A stretch of DNA of 64,000 bases from Lentzea pudingi (GCF_014646255.1 NZ_BMNC01000004.1:512480-576479), one strand, 5' to 3'. Positions 1 to 8,114 are shown, numbered from the stretch's first letter. Translations and numbers: made by a program. The notes: generated from the sequence alone by a model not told the origin.

Positions 1-1242
1 CACCGAGATGCCGCCCTGGTACCAGGACTGGACCATGATGTCCTTGCCGGGAACCGGGATCAGCGAACCGTTGTGCGCGACGCAGTTCTCCGAGTCGGTC
101 TGCATGCGCGGGATCTTGTAGTAGGACTTGAACACCAGCTTGCGGTCCTTGCCCTTGCCCACGATGTCGTAGATGCCGTTGGCACCGCGGTTCGGGCCGA
201 TCTTCTCGTTGCACGTCGCCGCGCCACCGCCACCGAGCTCGTCGGTGAAGACGACCTTGGTGCCGCTGTTGTTGAACGTGGCGGAGTGCCAGAACGCGAA
301 GTTCTTGTCGTCCTGCACGCGGTTGATCTCGACCAGGTTCTCCCGGTTGGAGATGTCCCACAGGACGCCGTCACCCATGCAGGCGCCGGCCGCGAGGTCG
401 AGCTGCGGGTAGACGGTGATGTCGTGGCAACCCGAGGTGGCCGTGACGTAGCCGGTCTCGATGCTGCCGGGCTCGCCGTCGTTGCCGCCGTCCGGGAAGA
501 GGACCGGTGCCTTGAGCAGCGAGGCAGCGGACGGGTTCTTCACCGGCACCTTGACGATGGAGATCTTGTCGTGCGGCGGCTGGCAGTCCGGGAACGTGGC
601 GTTGGGCGAGTAGGAAGAGACGTAGAGGTACACGTCCTTCTTGTTCTTGCTCGGCACCATCGTGTGGGTGTGCGAACCGCAGGCGGTCTCGACGGCCGAG
701 ACGTACTTCGGGGCCTTCTTGTCACTGATGTCGAAGACCTTGATGCCCTCCCACGACTCCTTGACCGTCGCGGGCTGGGACACGCTGCTGCACGAGTTGT
801 CGCTGCGCGACGAGTCGGTCGACAGGAACAGCAGGTTCCCGTACACCGAGATGTCGTTCTGCGAGCCGGGGCACAGGACCTGGCTCTTGATCGTGGGCTT
901 CTTCGGGTTGCGGATGTCGTAGATGACGAAGCCGTCGTAGTTGCCGACGAACGCGTAGTTGTCCTGGAACGCGATGTCGGTCTGCGTCGAGTTGAGCGGA
1001 GCCTGCTTGTCCAGGTGGGCGACCGGGACCATGTTGCGGCTGCGGCTGATCTCGTCGACGCCCGGAAGAGCGGCGGACCCGTCCGCGCGCGACTCGAGCT
1101 GAGCCTCGCTCAGTCCCTTGCCGTCCGCGGGCAGGTCGGGCTCGGCGTACGCGGGCGCGGTCACCGTCGACAGCGTCAGCGCGAGCGCCCCCAGAACCGC
1201 CAACGACGCTCTGCGCCGCCCGGCAGTTGCGCGTGAAGTCAC
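1..1242 (-). CDS. Secreted LVIVD-repeat beta-propeller protein (partial, C-terminus beyond left edge)
   Basis: The minus-strand frame stays open from a GTG at 1242 to the left edge (414 codons seen). The start is supported by a GAGGGGG ribosome site about 8 nt upstream. Residues 1-33 form a signal peptide (RRR n-region, hydrophobic core, AYA cleavage site). The mature part carries repeats such as GNYDGFVIYDIRN, GIKVFDIS and GVLWDISN, typical of LVIVD-repeat propellers. Several Cys (SDNSCSS, ETACGSHTH, SGCHDI, AATCNEK) suit an exported, disulfide-bonded protein. LVIVD proteins are extracellular propellers of mostly unknown ligand, so no enzymatic role is claimed. The gene diverges from the DUF305 lipoprotein gene. 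Confidence 0.85.
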   Translation of the reverse strand, partial: MTSRATAGRRRASLAVLGALALTLSTVTAPAYAEPDLPADGKGLSEAQLESRADGSAALPGVDEISRSRNMVPVAHLDKQAPLNSTQTDIAFQDNYAFVGNYDGFVIYDIRNPKKPTIKSQVLCPGSQNDISVYGNLLFLSTDSSRSDNSCSSVSQPATVKESWEGIKVFDISDKKAPKYVSAVETACGSHTHTMVPSKNKKDVYLYVSSYSPNATFPDCQPPHDKISIVKVPVKNPSAASLLKAPVLFPDGGNDGEPGSIETGYVTATSGCHDITVYPQLDLAAGACMGDGVLWDISNRENLVEINRVQDDKNFAFWHSATFNNSGTKVVFTDELGGGGAATCNEKIGPNRGANGIYDIVGKGKDRKLVFKSYYKIPRMQTDSENCVAHNGSLIPVPGKDIMVQSWYQGGISV

Positions 1243-1455
1243 AGCTGTACCCCCTCAGTACGGGTTGGTGAGGGGGAGTATGACCCTTTCGCCTTGCTAA
1301 GGGCCAGCTTCTTTCGGAGGGTTCTGCACTCTTTGTCCACGCTCGAAGGGCAGGACGTACTTCATGGAGTGATTGTCCGGATTCGCACCGTCACCGGCAG
1401 TATGCCAAGTCGCGAGTCCCGTGATCACGGCGCGGCGAACTGTATTGTCCGAAGC
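1243..1455. promoter_or_regulatory. Divergent promoter region between the LVIVD gene and the DUF305 lipoprotein gene
   Basis: This 213-bp non-coding stretch lies between two divergent genes. On the plus strand TATTGT at 1443-1448 lies 7 nt before the ATG at 1456, with no Shine-Dalgarno in between. That suggests a leaderless transcript for the lipoprotein gene. The sequence is clearly more AT-rich than its surroundings. No convincing -35 element or operator was identified. Confidence 0.4.
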
Positions 1456-2058
1456 ATGCGCTCTGGGGTGTTGGTCATCGTGGCGGCGATCGCGCTGCTC
1501 GCAGGCTGTTCGTCCGAACCCGAGGCGGCGCCCGTCATCGCGCCGGACACTCCCGGCGGCTCCGCGCCGACGGTCGCGCTCTCCGACGTGACCGGGGTGA
1601 CCCCGGCGCCGCCGAACGACGCCGACCGCCAGTACGTGGCGATGATGATCGCGCACCACGAGCAGGCGCTCGCCATGACGCGGTTCGCCCCCGACCGCGC
1701 GCAGAACGAGACGGTGAAGGGCCTCGCGGACCGCATCCGGTTCAGCCAGGAGCCCGAGATCGGCGCCATGAAGCAGTGGCAGCGGACGTTCAACGCCATC
1801 GGCACGCACGGCGACCACTCGTCGATGCCCGGCATGGCGACGCAGGACCAGCTGACCGCGCTGGGAGCCGCGCGCGGCAAGGACTTCGACCGGATGTTCC
1901 TGGAGCTGATGATCAAGCACCACGAGGGTGCGGTCAAGATGGCGACGGACGTGCGCGGGGCCGGCACCAACGTCCAGGTCGAGGAGATGGCCGACGACGT
2001 GGTGGCCACCCAGGACGACGAGATCAACCGGATGAGGAAGCTGCGGGCAGAGCTGTGA
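1456..2058 (+). CDS. DUF305 family lipoprotein
   Basis: The product is 200 aa. It starts with a lipoprotein signal peptide (LLAGC lipobox, Cys18), followed by a Pro/Ala-rich linker. DUF305, a ferritin-like four-helix domain, covers about residues 55-200. It shows the paired family motifs MMIAHHEQALAM (His67-His68) and LMIKHHEGAVKM (His145-His146) plus several Met that could bind metal. DUF305 proteins are often found near copper-handling genes, but none is next to this one. A much longer upstream frame exists, but the ATG at 1456 gives the proper lipoprotein signal and sits 7 nt after a -10-like TATTGT. The 3' end overlaps the end of the convergent AfsR-like gene by 35 bp. Confidence 0.88.
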   Translation: MRSGVLVIVAAIALLAGCSSEPEAAPVIAPDTPGGSAPTVALSDVTGVTPAPPNDADRQYVAMMIAHHEQALAMTRFAPDRAQNETVKGLADRIRFSQEPEIGAMKQWQRTFNAIGTHGDHSSMPGMATQDQLTALGAARGKDFDRMFLELMIKHHEGAVKMATDVRGAGTNVQVEEMADDVVATQDDEINRMRKLRAEL

Positions 2059-4372
2059 GGCGGGCGCGGGCCTGGGCGGCGTCCGCGTGGTTGAGCCGTT
2101 CGTAGATCTCGAGCGCCTCCTGCCAGACGCGGCGGGCCTCGTTCACGCCACCAGTCGCCAGATGGGTGTCGCCGAGGTTCACCAGGGTGGTCGCGATTTC
2201 GAACTGCTCGCCGATGGCGGTGAACACCTCCAGCGACTGCCGGTAGTGCTCGATCGCGCCGGAGAAGTCGCCGTCGTGGTGCAGGTTGTAGGCGATGCTG
2301 TCGAGCGTGCTCGCCTCACCGAGCTGGTCACCGCATTCCCGGTGCAGCGCCAGTGCGGTCCGGCAGTGATCGAGGGCCTGGGCGCGGTCGCCGAGCAGCC
2401 CCAGGTACCAGCCGATCTGGTTCATCGACCCGGCGTGCCCGGAGACGTCGCCGAACCGCTCGCTCAGGTCCGCCGCTCGCCGCGCGTGGTGCAGCGCACC
2501 GGCCAGGTCCTCCGTCGTCTCCTTGCAGAACGCGTAGTAGCGGTGCACGCGGATCTGTCCGTCGATGCTCTCGGTGAGCTCGTTCAACCGGAGGGCTTCA
2601 GCGAGATGGGTCTCGGCGGCGGCGGGATCGCCGAGCCGGAGTTCGGCGTGGGCGAGCAGTTGGTTCAGCAGCGCCGCCGCCCGCTCGTCGTCGAGGCGGC
2701 GCGTGGCGGTCAACGCGCTGCGGAGCAGACCGGCCGCCTGGTGCCAGCGGCCGAGGATGTCCATGAAGTTGTAGACGCCCCAGGTGATCTGCCACGCGTG
2801 CCGGTCCTCCCTGCTCGCCAGTGCGAGTTCGCTCAACGCGATCAGCACCTCGATCTCCGTGTCCAGCCACAGCTGTGCGCTCGTCCGGTCATCCGTCGTC
2901 TCCGGCACGACCCCGGCCGCCGGTGCGAGGACGTCCACCTCGGACAGGAACGGGTGCAGCACCCCGGCCGCGCCGACCGCGCTGTGCAGGTAGTGGTCGA
3001 GCAGGCGGCGCAGGCCCTCCCTGCCCTCCGCCTCGCCGGCCAGGTCACGGGCGTGGGCGCGGACGAGGTCGTGCAGCTCGTAGCGTCCGGGCCTGGTCTC
3101 GGTGATGAGGTTGGCGGCGACCAGTTCGGCCAGTGGGGGAGCGCCCGCGGCGAGACTCCGGGCCGCGGCGGCGGACACGTCCGGGCCCGGATGCACGCCC
3201 AGGAGGCGGAACAGGCGTTGTGCGGCAGGGGAAAGCCGGTGGTAGGACCAGTCGAAGACGGACCGGACACTGGTCGTCTCCTCGCCGGTGTCGAGGAAGT
3301 CGAGCACGTCGTCGTTCGCGAAGTCGTCGGCGAGCGCGGTCAGCGAGTGCTGCGGGTCGGCGCGGGCGGCCACGATCGCGAGGGCGAGCGGTAGTCCACC
3401 GCACCGCGCGGCGAGTCTCGACAGGGCTTGGGGTTCGGCGGTGGCGCGGGCGCCGATCCGCTGGGACAGGACGTCCTGCGCCTCCGCGTGGCTCAACGCG
3501 TCGATCCGCACCCTGGTGGTGCCGTCGAGGTCGTCCATCCGGTTGCGGCTGGTGATCACCACACGGCAGGCGGGGTCGTCCGGCAGCAGCGGACGCACCT
3601 GGTCGGCGTCGCGGGCGTTGTCGAGCAGGAGCAGCATGTTCTTGCCGCGCAACAACGTCCGGTAGAGCTCGCCCTGTTCGTCGGTGCCCGCGGGCAGGTT
3701 GTCCGGTGGCACGCCGAGCGCGCCGAGAAAACCGCGGATGGCGTCCTCGGCGCGTGCGGGTGCGGTCGGGTCGAAGCCGCGCAGGTTCACGTGCAGCTTG
3801 CCGGCGGGGAAGTCGGCCTCGTTCGCCCATTGCAGCGCGAGGGTGGTCTTGCCGGCGCCTCCCACGCCGCTGAGCAGGGTCACCGGACCGGAACGGCGCA
3901 ACGCGGCGAGTTCGCGGTCACGGCCGGCGAACTGGGCCAGCGGTGCGGGAACCTGGCGCGGCACCGGCACGAGCGCCTCGACGGCCTCGCGTTCGCGGGT
4001 CAGTTCCCGGGCGGTCGTGCTGACCGCGTCGATGCCCTCGAACGGGTCGCCGCGCCACAACGTGAGCGCCTCGGCGTGCCTGCCCTGGTCGCGCAGCGCG
4101 CGGAAGTCGATCAGGTCCGAGTCGGTGACGTGGGCGAGGTACCCGGTCTCGTAGGTGCGGATGAAGTCCGCCTCGCCCAGCGCCCGCCGGAGTCTGCTGA
4201 TCGCGGTGCGCAGGGCCTGGGTGTCGCCGAGTTCGTGCAGCGGGACGACCTCGTTCGCGCGGGCGACGAGGAGCGCCAGCAGGTCCCGTCCGCGGCCTGC
4301 GGGCAGCGCGATCGGCTGCCCGCTCACCTCGACCGCGAGCGGGCCGAGCACAAGGAAGCGGACGTCCCCCAC
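2024..4372 (-). CDS. AfsR/SARP-like transcriptional regulator with NB-ARC and TPR domains
   Basis: The product is 782 aa. The N-terminus (about residues 1-85) is an OmpR-type winged helix as in SARPs. It is followed by an unusually short bacterial transcriptional activation segment (about 85-135, where about 150 aa is usual). The NB-ARC ATPase has a P-loop GVGGAGKTT at residues 169-177, a Walker B-like LLLLDNA and the VVITSRNR sensor. TPR repeats fill about residues 560-770 (for example GDPAAAETHLAEALRLNELT). Such proteins integrate signals to activate secondary-metabolite or stress genes. The target is unknown. No biosynthetic cluster lies next to it, and the shortened BTAD may mean altered DNA binding. 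Confidence 0.85.
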   Translation of the reverse strand: MGDVRFLVLGPLAVEVSGQPIALPAGRGRDLLALLVARANEVVPLHELGDTQALRTAISRLRRALGEADFIRTYETGYLAHVTDSDLIDFRALRDQGRHAEALTLWRGDPFEGIDAVSTTARELTREREAVEALVPVPRQVPAPLAQFAGRDRELAALRRSGPVTLLSGVGGAGKTTLALQWANEADFPAGKLHVNLRGFDPTAPARAEDAIRGFLGALGVPPDNLPAGTDEQGELYRTLLRGKNMLLLLDNARDADQVRPLLPDDPACRVVITSRNRMDDLDGTTRVRIDALSHAEAQDVLSQRIGARATAEPQALSRLAARCGGLPLALAIVAARADPQHSLTALADDFANDDVLDFLDTGEETTSVRSVFDWSYHRLSPAAQRLFRLLGVHPGPDVSAAAARSLAAGAPPLAELVAANLITETRPGRYELHDLVRAHARDLAGEAEGREGLRRLLDHYLHSAVGAAGVLHPFLSEVDVLAPAAGVVPETTDDRTSAQLWLDTEIEVLIALSELALASREDRHAWQITWGVYNFMDILGRWHQAAGLLRSALTATRRLDDERAAALLNQLLAHAELRLGDPAAAETHLAEALRLNELTESIDGQIRVHRYYAFCKETTEDLAGALHHARRAADLSERFGDVSGHAGSMNQIGWYLGLLGDRAQALDHCRTALALHRECGDQLGEASTLDSIAYNLHHDGDFSGAIEHYRQSLEVFTAIGEQFEIATTLVNLGDTHLATGGVNEARRVWQEALEIYERLNHADAAQARARLTALPAASSSG

Positions 4373-4386
4373 GCGGGGATTATCGC

Positions 4387-4713
4387 CTATTCGGTGCGCT
4401 GGCGCGGCAGCACCATGTCCTCCGCGTGCGTGAACCGCTCCGGCTCGTTGCCCGTGACCAGGCGTGCGATCGTGCGGTGGCCCTTATGCGCCTCGCGGAA
4501 CGCGTCGGAGGCGACCCACGCGCGGAAGGCCTCCTCGGACTCGAACTCGTTGACCGAGACGTACGGCTGGTCGTCCTGCGTCGGCTTGAGCAGCGTGCTG
4601 CGCAGCAGGCCGGGGACTCCGGGCAGGTGGGTGCGCATGTTGCCGCGGAAGTACCGCTCGAACTCCTCGGACATGTCCGTGTTCACGAACATCCGGTTGG
4701 TCGCGATGAACAT
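4387..4713 (-). CDS. ABM-domain (antibiotic biosynthesis monooxygenase / HmoA-IsdG-like) protein
   Basis: The product is 108 aa. It opens with MFIATNRMFVNTDMSEEFERYF, matching the dimeric alpha-beta barrel ABM superfamily. The segment PYVSVNEFESEEAFRAWVAS followed by EAHKGHRT resembles the W/H region of HmoA/HmoB-type haem-degrading monooxygenases. The family includes haem oxygenases and quinol monooxygenases, and sequence alone does not decide which this is. It lies 14 bp upstream of the AfsR-like gene on the same strand. It diverges from the TetR gene at 4794 across a region with repeated TCCCGAC/GTCGGGA elements, so that TetR protein is its likely regulator. Confidence 0.75.
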   Translation of the reverse strand: MFIATNRMFVNTDMSEEFERYFRGNMRTHLPGVPGLLRSTLLKPTQDDQPYVSVNEFESEEAFRAWVASDAFREAHKGHRTIARLVTGNEPERFTHAEDMVLPRQRTE

Positions 4714-4727
4714 GCTGGCCTCCCTGA

Positions 4728-4793
4728 TCCCGACGCTCTGTCGGGAACTATTCCAACTCCCCGTCGGGAAATCAAGCGCGATACGATCCCGAT
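4728..4793. promoter_or_regulatory. Candidate TetR operators between the ABM and TetR genes
   Basis: A perfect inverted repeat TCCCGAC-gctct-GTCGGGA spans 4728-4746. A third half-site, GTCGGGAA, lies at 4763-4770, and ATCCCGAT lies at 4786-4793 directly before the TetR start. A -10-like TACGAT at 4782-4787 puts transcription start at or next to the GTG at 4794, so the TetR mRNA may be leaderless. The repeats flank both divergent starts, the usual arrangement for an autoregulated TetR repressor that also controls its neighbour. Binding is inferred. Confidence 0.55.
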
Positions 4794-5384
4794 GTGCCGA
4801 GGATCAGCGCAGACACCGTGGCCGAGCACCGCGCGAACCGGTTGCGCGCCCTGCTGGACGCCGGGCGCGACATCGTGGCGACCGAGGGAGCGGAGGCGCT
4901 GACGCTCGCGTCGCTCGCCAGACGGGTCGGGCTGTCGCGGCCGAGCCTCTACGAGTACTTCCGGTCGCGCGAGGAACTGGTCGCCGCGATCGTGTCGGAC
5001 GCGCTGCCGGAGTGGGCGGACAAGCTGGAGGACGCGGTCAACAGCGCGTCGTCCGTGCCGGAGAAGATCGAGGCGTACCTGCGCACCGAGCTCGCGATCA
5101 TCACCGACGGCAGCCACGGCGCGGTGGTGGCGTTGTCCGCGCACACGCTGCCGGACTCGTCGCGCGAGCAGATCCGTGCCGAGCACGAGCGGTTGCTGGC
5201 GCCGCTGGTCGGGGTCTTCAAGACGGCCGGGGTCGAGCGCGCGCCGTTGCGGGCGATGCTCGTGCACGCGATGGTCGAGGCGACGTCGCGGATGATCACG
5301 CCGGGCCGCAACGAGCACAACGAGGCGGTCATCCGGACGCTGCTCGACCAGGTGGTGCACGGGCTGGACAAGCCCATCAGCTGA
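4794..5384 (+). CDS. TetR family transcriptional regulator
   Basis: The product is 196 aa. The TetR helix-turn-helix covers about residues 16-62 (ALTLASLARRVGLSRPSLYEYFRSREEL). The all-helical C-terminal domain is divergent and would bind the ligand. The GTG start has no Shine-Dalgarno, but a TACGAT -10-like element lies 6 nt upstream, consistent with leaderless expression. It diverges from the ABM-domain gene. The intervening TCCCGAC/GTCGGGA repeats are likely operators for autoregulation. Its 3' end overlaps the convergent SDR gene by 8 bp. The ligand is unknown. Confidence 0.88.
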   Translation: MPRISADTVAEHRANRLRALLDAGRDIVATEGAEALTLASLARRVGLSRPSLYEYFRSREELVAAIVSDALPEWADKLEDAVNSASSVPEKIEAYLRTELAIITDGSHGAVVALSAHTLPDSSREQIRAEHERLLAPLVGVFKTAGVERAPLRAMLVHAMVEATSRMITPGRNEHNEAVIRTLLDQVVHGLDKPIS

Positions 5385-6201
5385 ACGGCACGACCTCGCC
5401 GTGGCGGACGAGTTCGCCGTAGTGCGCCGGGTTCAGCGGTTCGAGCGCCAGGTCCAGCAACGCCGTCGCGGCCTGGGCCGGGGCCGGGGCGGTGCTGACG
5501 TCCCACCACAGCGCGGACGTGGGTGTGTTGATCATCCCCGGACAGGCGGCGGCGATCAGGATCCCCCGTGCCAGGTCGTTTTCGCGGCGTTCGTCCGCGA
5601 GCACGCGCACGGCGGCGACCTGGCCGATCTTGGACGGGATGTTCACGAACCCCGGCCACGCCCCGGCCCTCGCCCTGCCGTCCTTCACCTCGTCGCGCCA
5701 GCGGGCGATCTGCTCGTCCAGCTCGTCCAGAGTGGACGGTCTGGTGAACCGCCTGTGCAGCACCGGTGCGAGGTGGTGGAGGGTGCCGAGCGAGCTCGCG
5801 ACGACGACCAGCCTGCCGTTGTCGTTCAGCAGCGGGGCGAAGGCTTTGAGGAGCCTCGTGGTGCCGAAGTTGTTGACCTCGGTGTAGGTGTCGATGATCG
5901 CGCGCGGGTCGTCGTCGGGGCCGACGCGCATCACGGCGTTGCCGAAGACGACGTCGATGCCGCCGTGCCGTTCTTCCAGCTGTGCGGCGAGTCTCGCGGC
6001 GGCGTCCGGGTCCGCGACGTCCAGGAGTTCGCCGCGGACCCTCGCACCGCCGCCGGGCATCGACCGCACGGCCTCGGTGATCCGGTCGATGTTCCTGCCG
6101 GTGAGGTAGACGGTGTCGGCGGGCTCCAGGCGCTGGGCGAGTCCTTCGACGAGGGCCAGGCCCAGGCCCTGGGTGGCGCCGGTGACCAGTGCGACTGTCA
6201 T
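5377..6201 (-). CDS. SDR family protein lacking the catalytic tyrosine (carbonyl-reductase-like)
   Basis: The product is 274 aa. It has a Rossmann TGATQGLG cofactor motif at the N-terminus and a GNAV segment in place of NNAG. VVVASSLG carries the usual catalytic Ser, and AACPGMINTPT resembles carbonyl reductases. At the active site, where YxxxK is expected, the sequence is FVNIPSKIG: the Lys is kept but Asn replaces Tyr. The codon is clear on the reverse strand near 5645. Start ATG 6201 lies 1 bp after the stop of the upstream SDR gene, so the two form an operon. It may be a non-canonical or inactive SDR, perhaps a partner of its neighbour. NAD(P) binding is likely. Confidence 0.8.
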   Translation of the reverse strand: MTVALVTGATQGLGLALVEGLAQRLEPADTVYLTGRNIDRITEAVRSMPGGGARVRGELLDVADPDAAARLAAQLEERHGGIDVVFGNAVMRVGPDDDPRAIIDTYTEVNNFGTTRLLKAFAPLLNDNGRLVVVASSLGTLHHLAPVLHRRFTRPSTLDELDEQIARWRDEVKDGRARAGAWPGFVNIPSKIGQVAAVRVLADERRENDLARGILIAAACPGMINTPTSALWWDVSTAPAPAQAATALLDLALEPLNPAHYGELVRHGEVVPFS

Positions 6202-6202
6202 G

Positions 6203-7111
6203 TCAGGCCTTCTCGATGAGGGTCTCGGAGTACGTCCAGAGGCGGGCGGCGTTGTCCGGGTCGACGGCATAACGCGCGACGCCGTGCAGGGGCGGTGCCT
6301 CGTCGCGGCGGTCGACGGTCTGCGTCTCGTTGCAGTCGTCGAAGTAGCGGCCGCCGACGCCTTCCAGCAGTGGCGAGGTGGCCAGCAGCACCGACGTCGC
6401 CGCGCCCTGCTCGGGCGTCTTGATCGTGGAGAGGTCGACGTCGGCCTCCGTGATGCCGAGGTGGGCCGACAGGTTCGTGAAGATCATGCCGGGCATGGCC
6501 GCGTTCGCCGTGATGCCGTCCCCGGCCCAGCGGCGGGTCGCCTCGACCGCGAACAGGACGTTGGCGGTCTTGCTCTGGCCGTAGGCGGTCCACGGGTCGT
6601 AGGCGCGGAACGCGTAGTTGACGTCGTCGAAGACGACCGGCGAGCGCATGTGGCCGGTGGAGGTGACGACGACGATGCGGGCGTCGCCGGCGGCCCTGAG
6701 CGCCGGGTGCAGGCCGGTGGCGAGCGCGAAGTGGCCGAGGTGGTTCGTGGCGAACTGCCACTCCCAGCCCTGCTCGGTGTACTGCTCGGGGACGGCCATC
6801 ACGCCCGCGTTGGCGATCAGGACGTGCAGCGGCCCGTCCCAGTCGCGGACGAACGCGTCGACGGACGCGAGGTCGGTCAGGTCGAGCTTCGCGACGCGGA
6901 CGTCGCCACCGATGTCCCGCGCGGTCTTCTCGCCCGCGGCGACGTTGCGAACGGCCAGGGTGACCTCGGCACCCCCACCCGCCAGGGCCCGTGCCGTCTC
7001 GACGCCGATACCGGAGGCCGCGCCGGTCACGACGACGCGTTTCCCGGTCAGGTCGATGCCTTCAGCGACCTCGGCGGCGGTGCTGCTGAATCCGAACTGG
7101 GTCTTGATCAC
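6203..7111 (-). CDS. Short-chain dehydrogenase/reductase (retinol-dehydrogenase-like)
   Basis: The product is 302 aa and a canonical classical SDR: cofactor loop VTGAASGIGVET, ANAGVMA, active-site Ser in VVVTSTGHM, and an intact AYGQSK (YxxxK). The long N-terminal extension and GYEWQFATNHLGHF-like segment (here GWEWQFATNHLGHF) fit the retinol-dehydrogenase/protochlorophyllide-type SDRs common in actinomycetes, whose substrates are rarely known. It is the first gene of a two-SDR operon and diverges from a LysR gene, which probably controls it. Confidence 0.88.
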   Translation of the reverse strand: MIKTQFGFSSTAAEVAEGIDLTGKRVVVTGAASGIGVETARALAGGGAEVTLAVRNVAAGEKTARDIGGDVRVAKLDLTDLASVDAFVRDWDGPLHVLIANAGVMAVPEQYTEQGWEWQFATNHLGHFALATGLHPALRAAGDARIVVVTSTGHMRSPVVFDDVNYAFRAYDPWTAYGQSKTANVLFAVEATRRWAGDGITANAAMPGMIFTNLSAHLGITEADVDLSTIKTPEQGAATSVLLATSPLLEGVGGRYFDDCNETQTVDRRDEAPPLHGVARYAVDPDNAARLWTYSETLIEKA

Positions 7112-7181
7112 ACCTCCACGCTAGGCCGCTCGGACGCATGCGGGTAGCGAGAGTTCCTCATCTCGGGTATGCGTATACGTC
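7112..7181. promoter_or_regulatory. SDR/LysR divergent promoter with CGTATACG palindrome
   Basis: The 70-bp gap between the SDR and LysR start codons carries the perfect palindrome CGTATACG at 7172-7179. It ends 2 bp before the LysR ATG, beside a TATGCG/TATACG cluster that could be a -10 element. LysR regulators usually bind an imperfect dyad in such gaps, so this is a plausible autoregulatory site. Confidence 0.4.
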
Positions 7182-8090
7182 ATGTCTTTGACCGACGCCT
7201 CGCTGGTGGCGCTGCGCGTGTTCCGCGAGGTGGCCGAGCGTGGCACGCTGACCGCGGCGGCGACAGCCCTGGGTTACACGCAGTCCGCGGTGTCGCGGCA
7301 GATCGCGGCGCTGGAACGGGCCGCGGGCGCGGAACTGCTGGAGCGGCGGCACGACGGCGTGCGGCTCACCGCGGCCGGCCGGCTCGTGTTGCGCCGCGCC
7401 GCCGTCGTCGTGGACGAGGTCGACGCGGGCGCCCGTGAGCTGGCCGGACTGCCGGACGACGTGAGCACCATCAGGCTCGGCTGGATCGCGACGGCCGGGG
7501 CGTGGCTGGTCCCGCGGGCGTTGACGGCGTTGACGCGCACGCACCCGTCGATCACCGTGGTCACACGGGAGGGGAGCACCCCGGCGTTGGTGCGCGCGCT
7601 GCGGGCGGGCACGGTGGACGTCGCGCTGATCTCGTCGTCGCCGCCCTTCCGCGCGCCGGACGACGAGACGCCGCCGCTGGAGGTGGACACCCTCGTCGAA
7701 CGCAGTCTGCGCGTGGCCGTGCCGTCCACACATCCCCTGGCGCGCAACGACTTCATCGACGTCGCCGACCTGCGGGGCCAGCGGTGGATCTCCGGTCCGG
7801 GTGACCAGTGGGTGATGGGGGTGTGGCCGGGGCTCGACGAACGGCCCGTCGTCGCCCACACCGCACGGGACTGGCTGGCGAAGGTGCAGCTGGTCGCGGC
7901 CGGGCTCGGCATCACGACGATCTCGGCGTCGCTGGTGGCCGTCGTTCCCGCCGGGGTGCGGGTCATGCAGGTGCGGGGAGGGCCCGCGGAGCAACGCCGG
8001 ACGATGCTCGCGCGGTTGCCAGGACCGATGCCCGAGCCCGTCGCGAGACTGGCCTCCGCGTTGCGTGCCGCCGTTCTGGAGACTGAGTGA
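7182..8090 (+). CDS. LysR family transcriptional regulator
   Basis: The product is 302 aa, the normal LysR length. The winged helix-turn-helix occupies about residues 8-65 (GTLTAAATALGYTQSAVSRQ). A two-lobed periplasmic-binding-like effector domain runs from about residue 92 (TIRLGWIATAGAWLVP) to the end, with the typical GLGITTISASLV segment. It is divergent from the two-SDR operon, the usual LysR arrangement for controlling its neighbour. The inducer cannot be read from the sequence. The stop codon lies 2 bp before the perfect palindrome at 8093-8114. Confidence 0.9.
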   Translation: MSLTDASLVALRVFREVAERGTLTAAATALGYTQSAVSRQIAALERAAGAELLERRHDGVRLTAAGRLVLRRAAVVVDEVDAGARELAGLPDDVSTIRLGWIATAGAWLVPRALTALTRTHPSITVVTREGSTPALVRALRAGTVDVALISSSPPFRAPDDETPPLEVDTLVERSLRVAVPSTHPLARNDFIDVADLRGQRWISGPGDQWVMGVWPGLDERPVVAHTARDWLAKVQLVAAGLGITTISASLVAVVPAGVRVMQVRGGPAEQRRTMLARLPGPMPEPVARLASALRAAVLETE

Positions 8091-8092
8091 CG

Positions 8093-8114
8093 GCATCAAC
8101 CGATCGGTTGATGC
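8093..8114. promoter_or_regulatory. Perfect 22-bp palindrome upstream of the ABC exporter operon
   Basis: The half-site GCATCAACCGA is followed directly by its exact reverse complement TCGGTTGATGC, with no spacer. It lies between the LysR stop (8090) and the ABC ATPase start (8169). No T-run follows, so it is more likely an operator than a terminator. The core CAACCGATCGGTTG looks like a TetR-type operator. No TetR gene is adjacent (the nearest is at 4794), so the binding protein is unknown. Confidence 0.6.

Noticed and set aside
73..1236. Long plus-strand open frame (387 codons)
   Set aside because: It is antisense to the LVIVD gene, consists of Arg/Val/Asp-rich sequence typical of high-GC shadow frames and has no domain.
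3428..5422. Plus-strand frame of 664 codons across the AfsR, ABM and TetR genes
   Set aside because: It passes through three well-supported genes in other frames and has no coherent protein signature.
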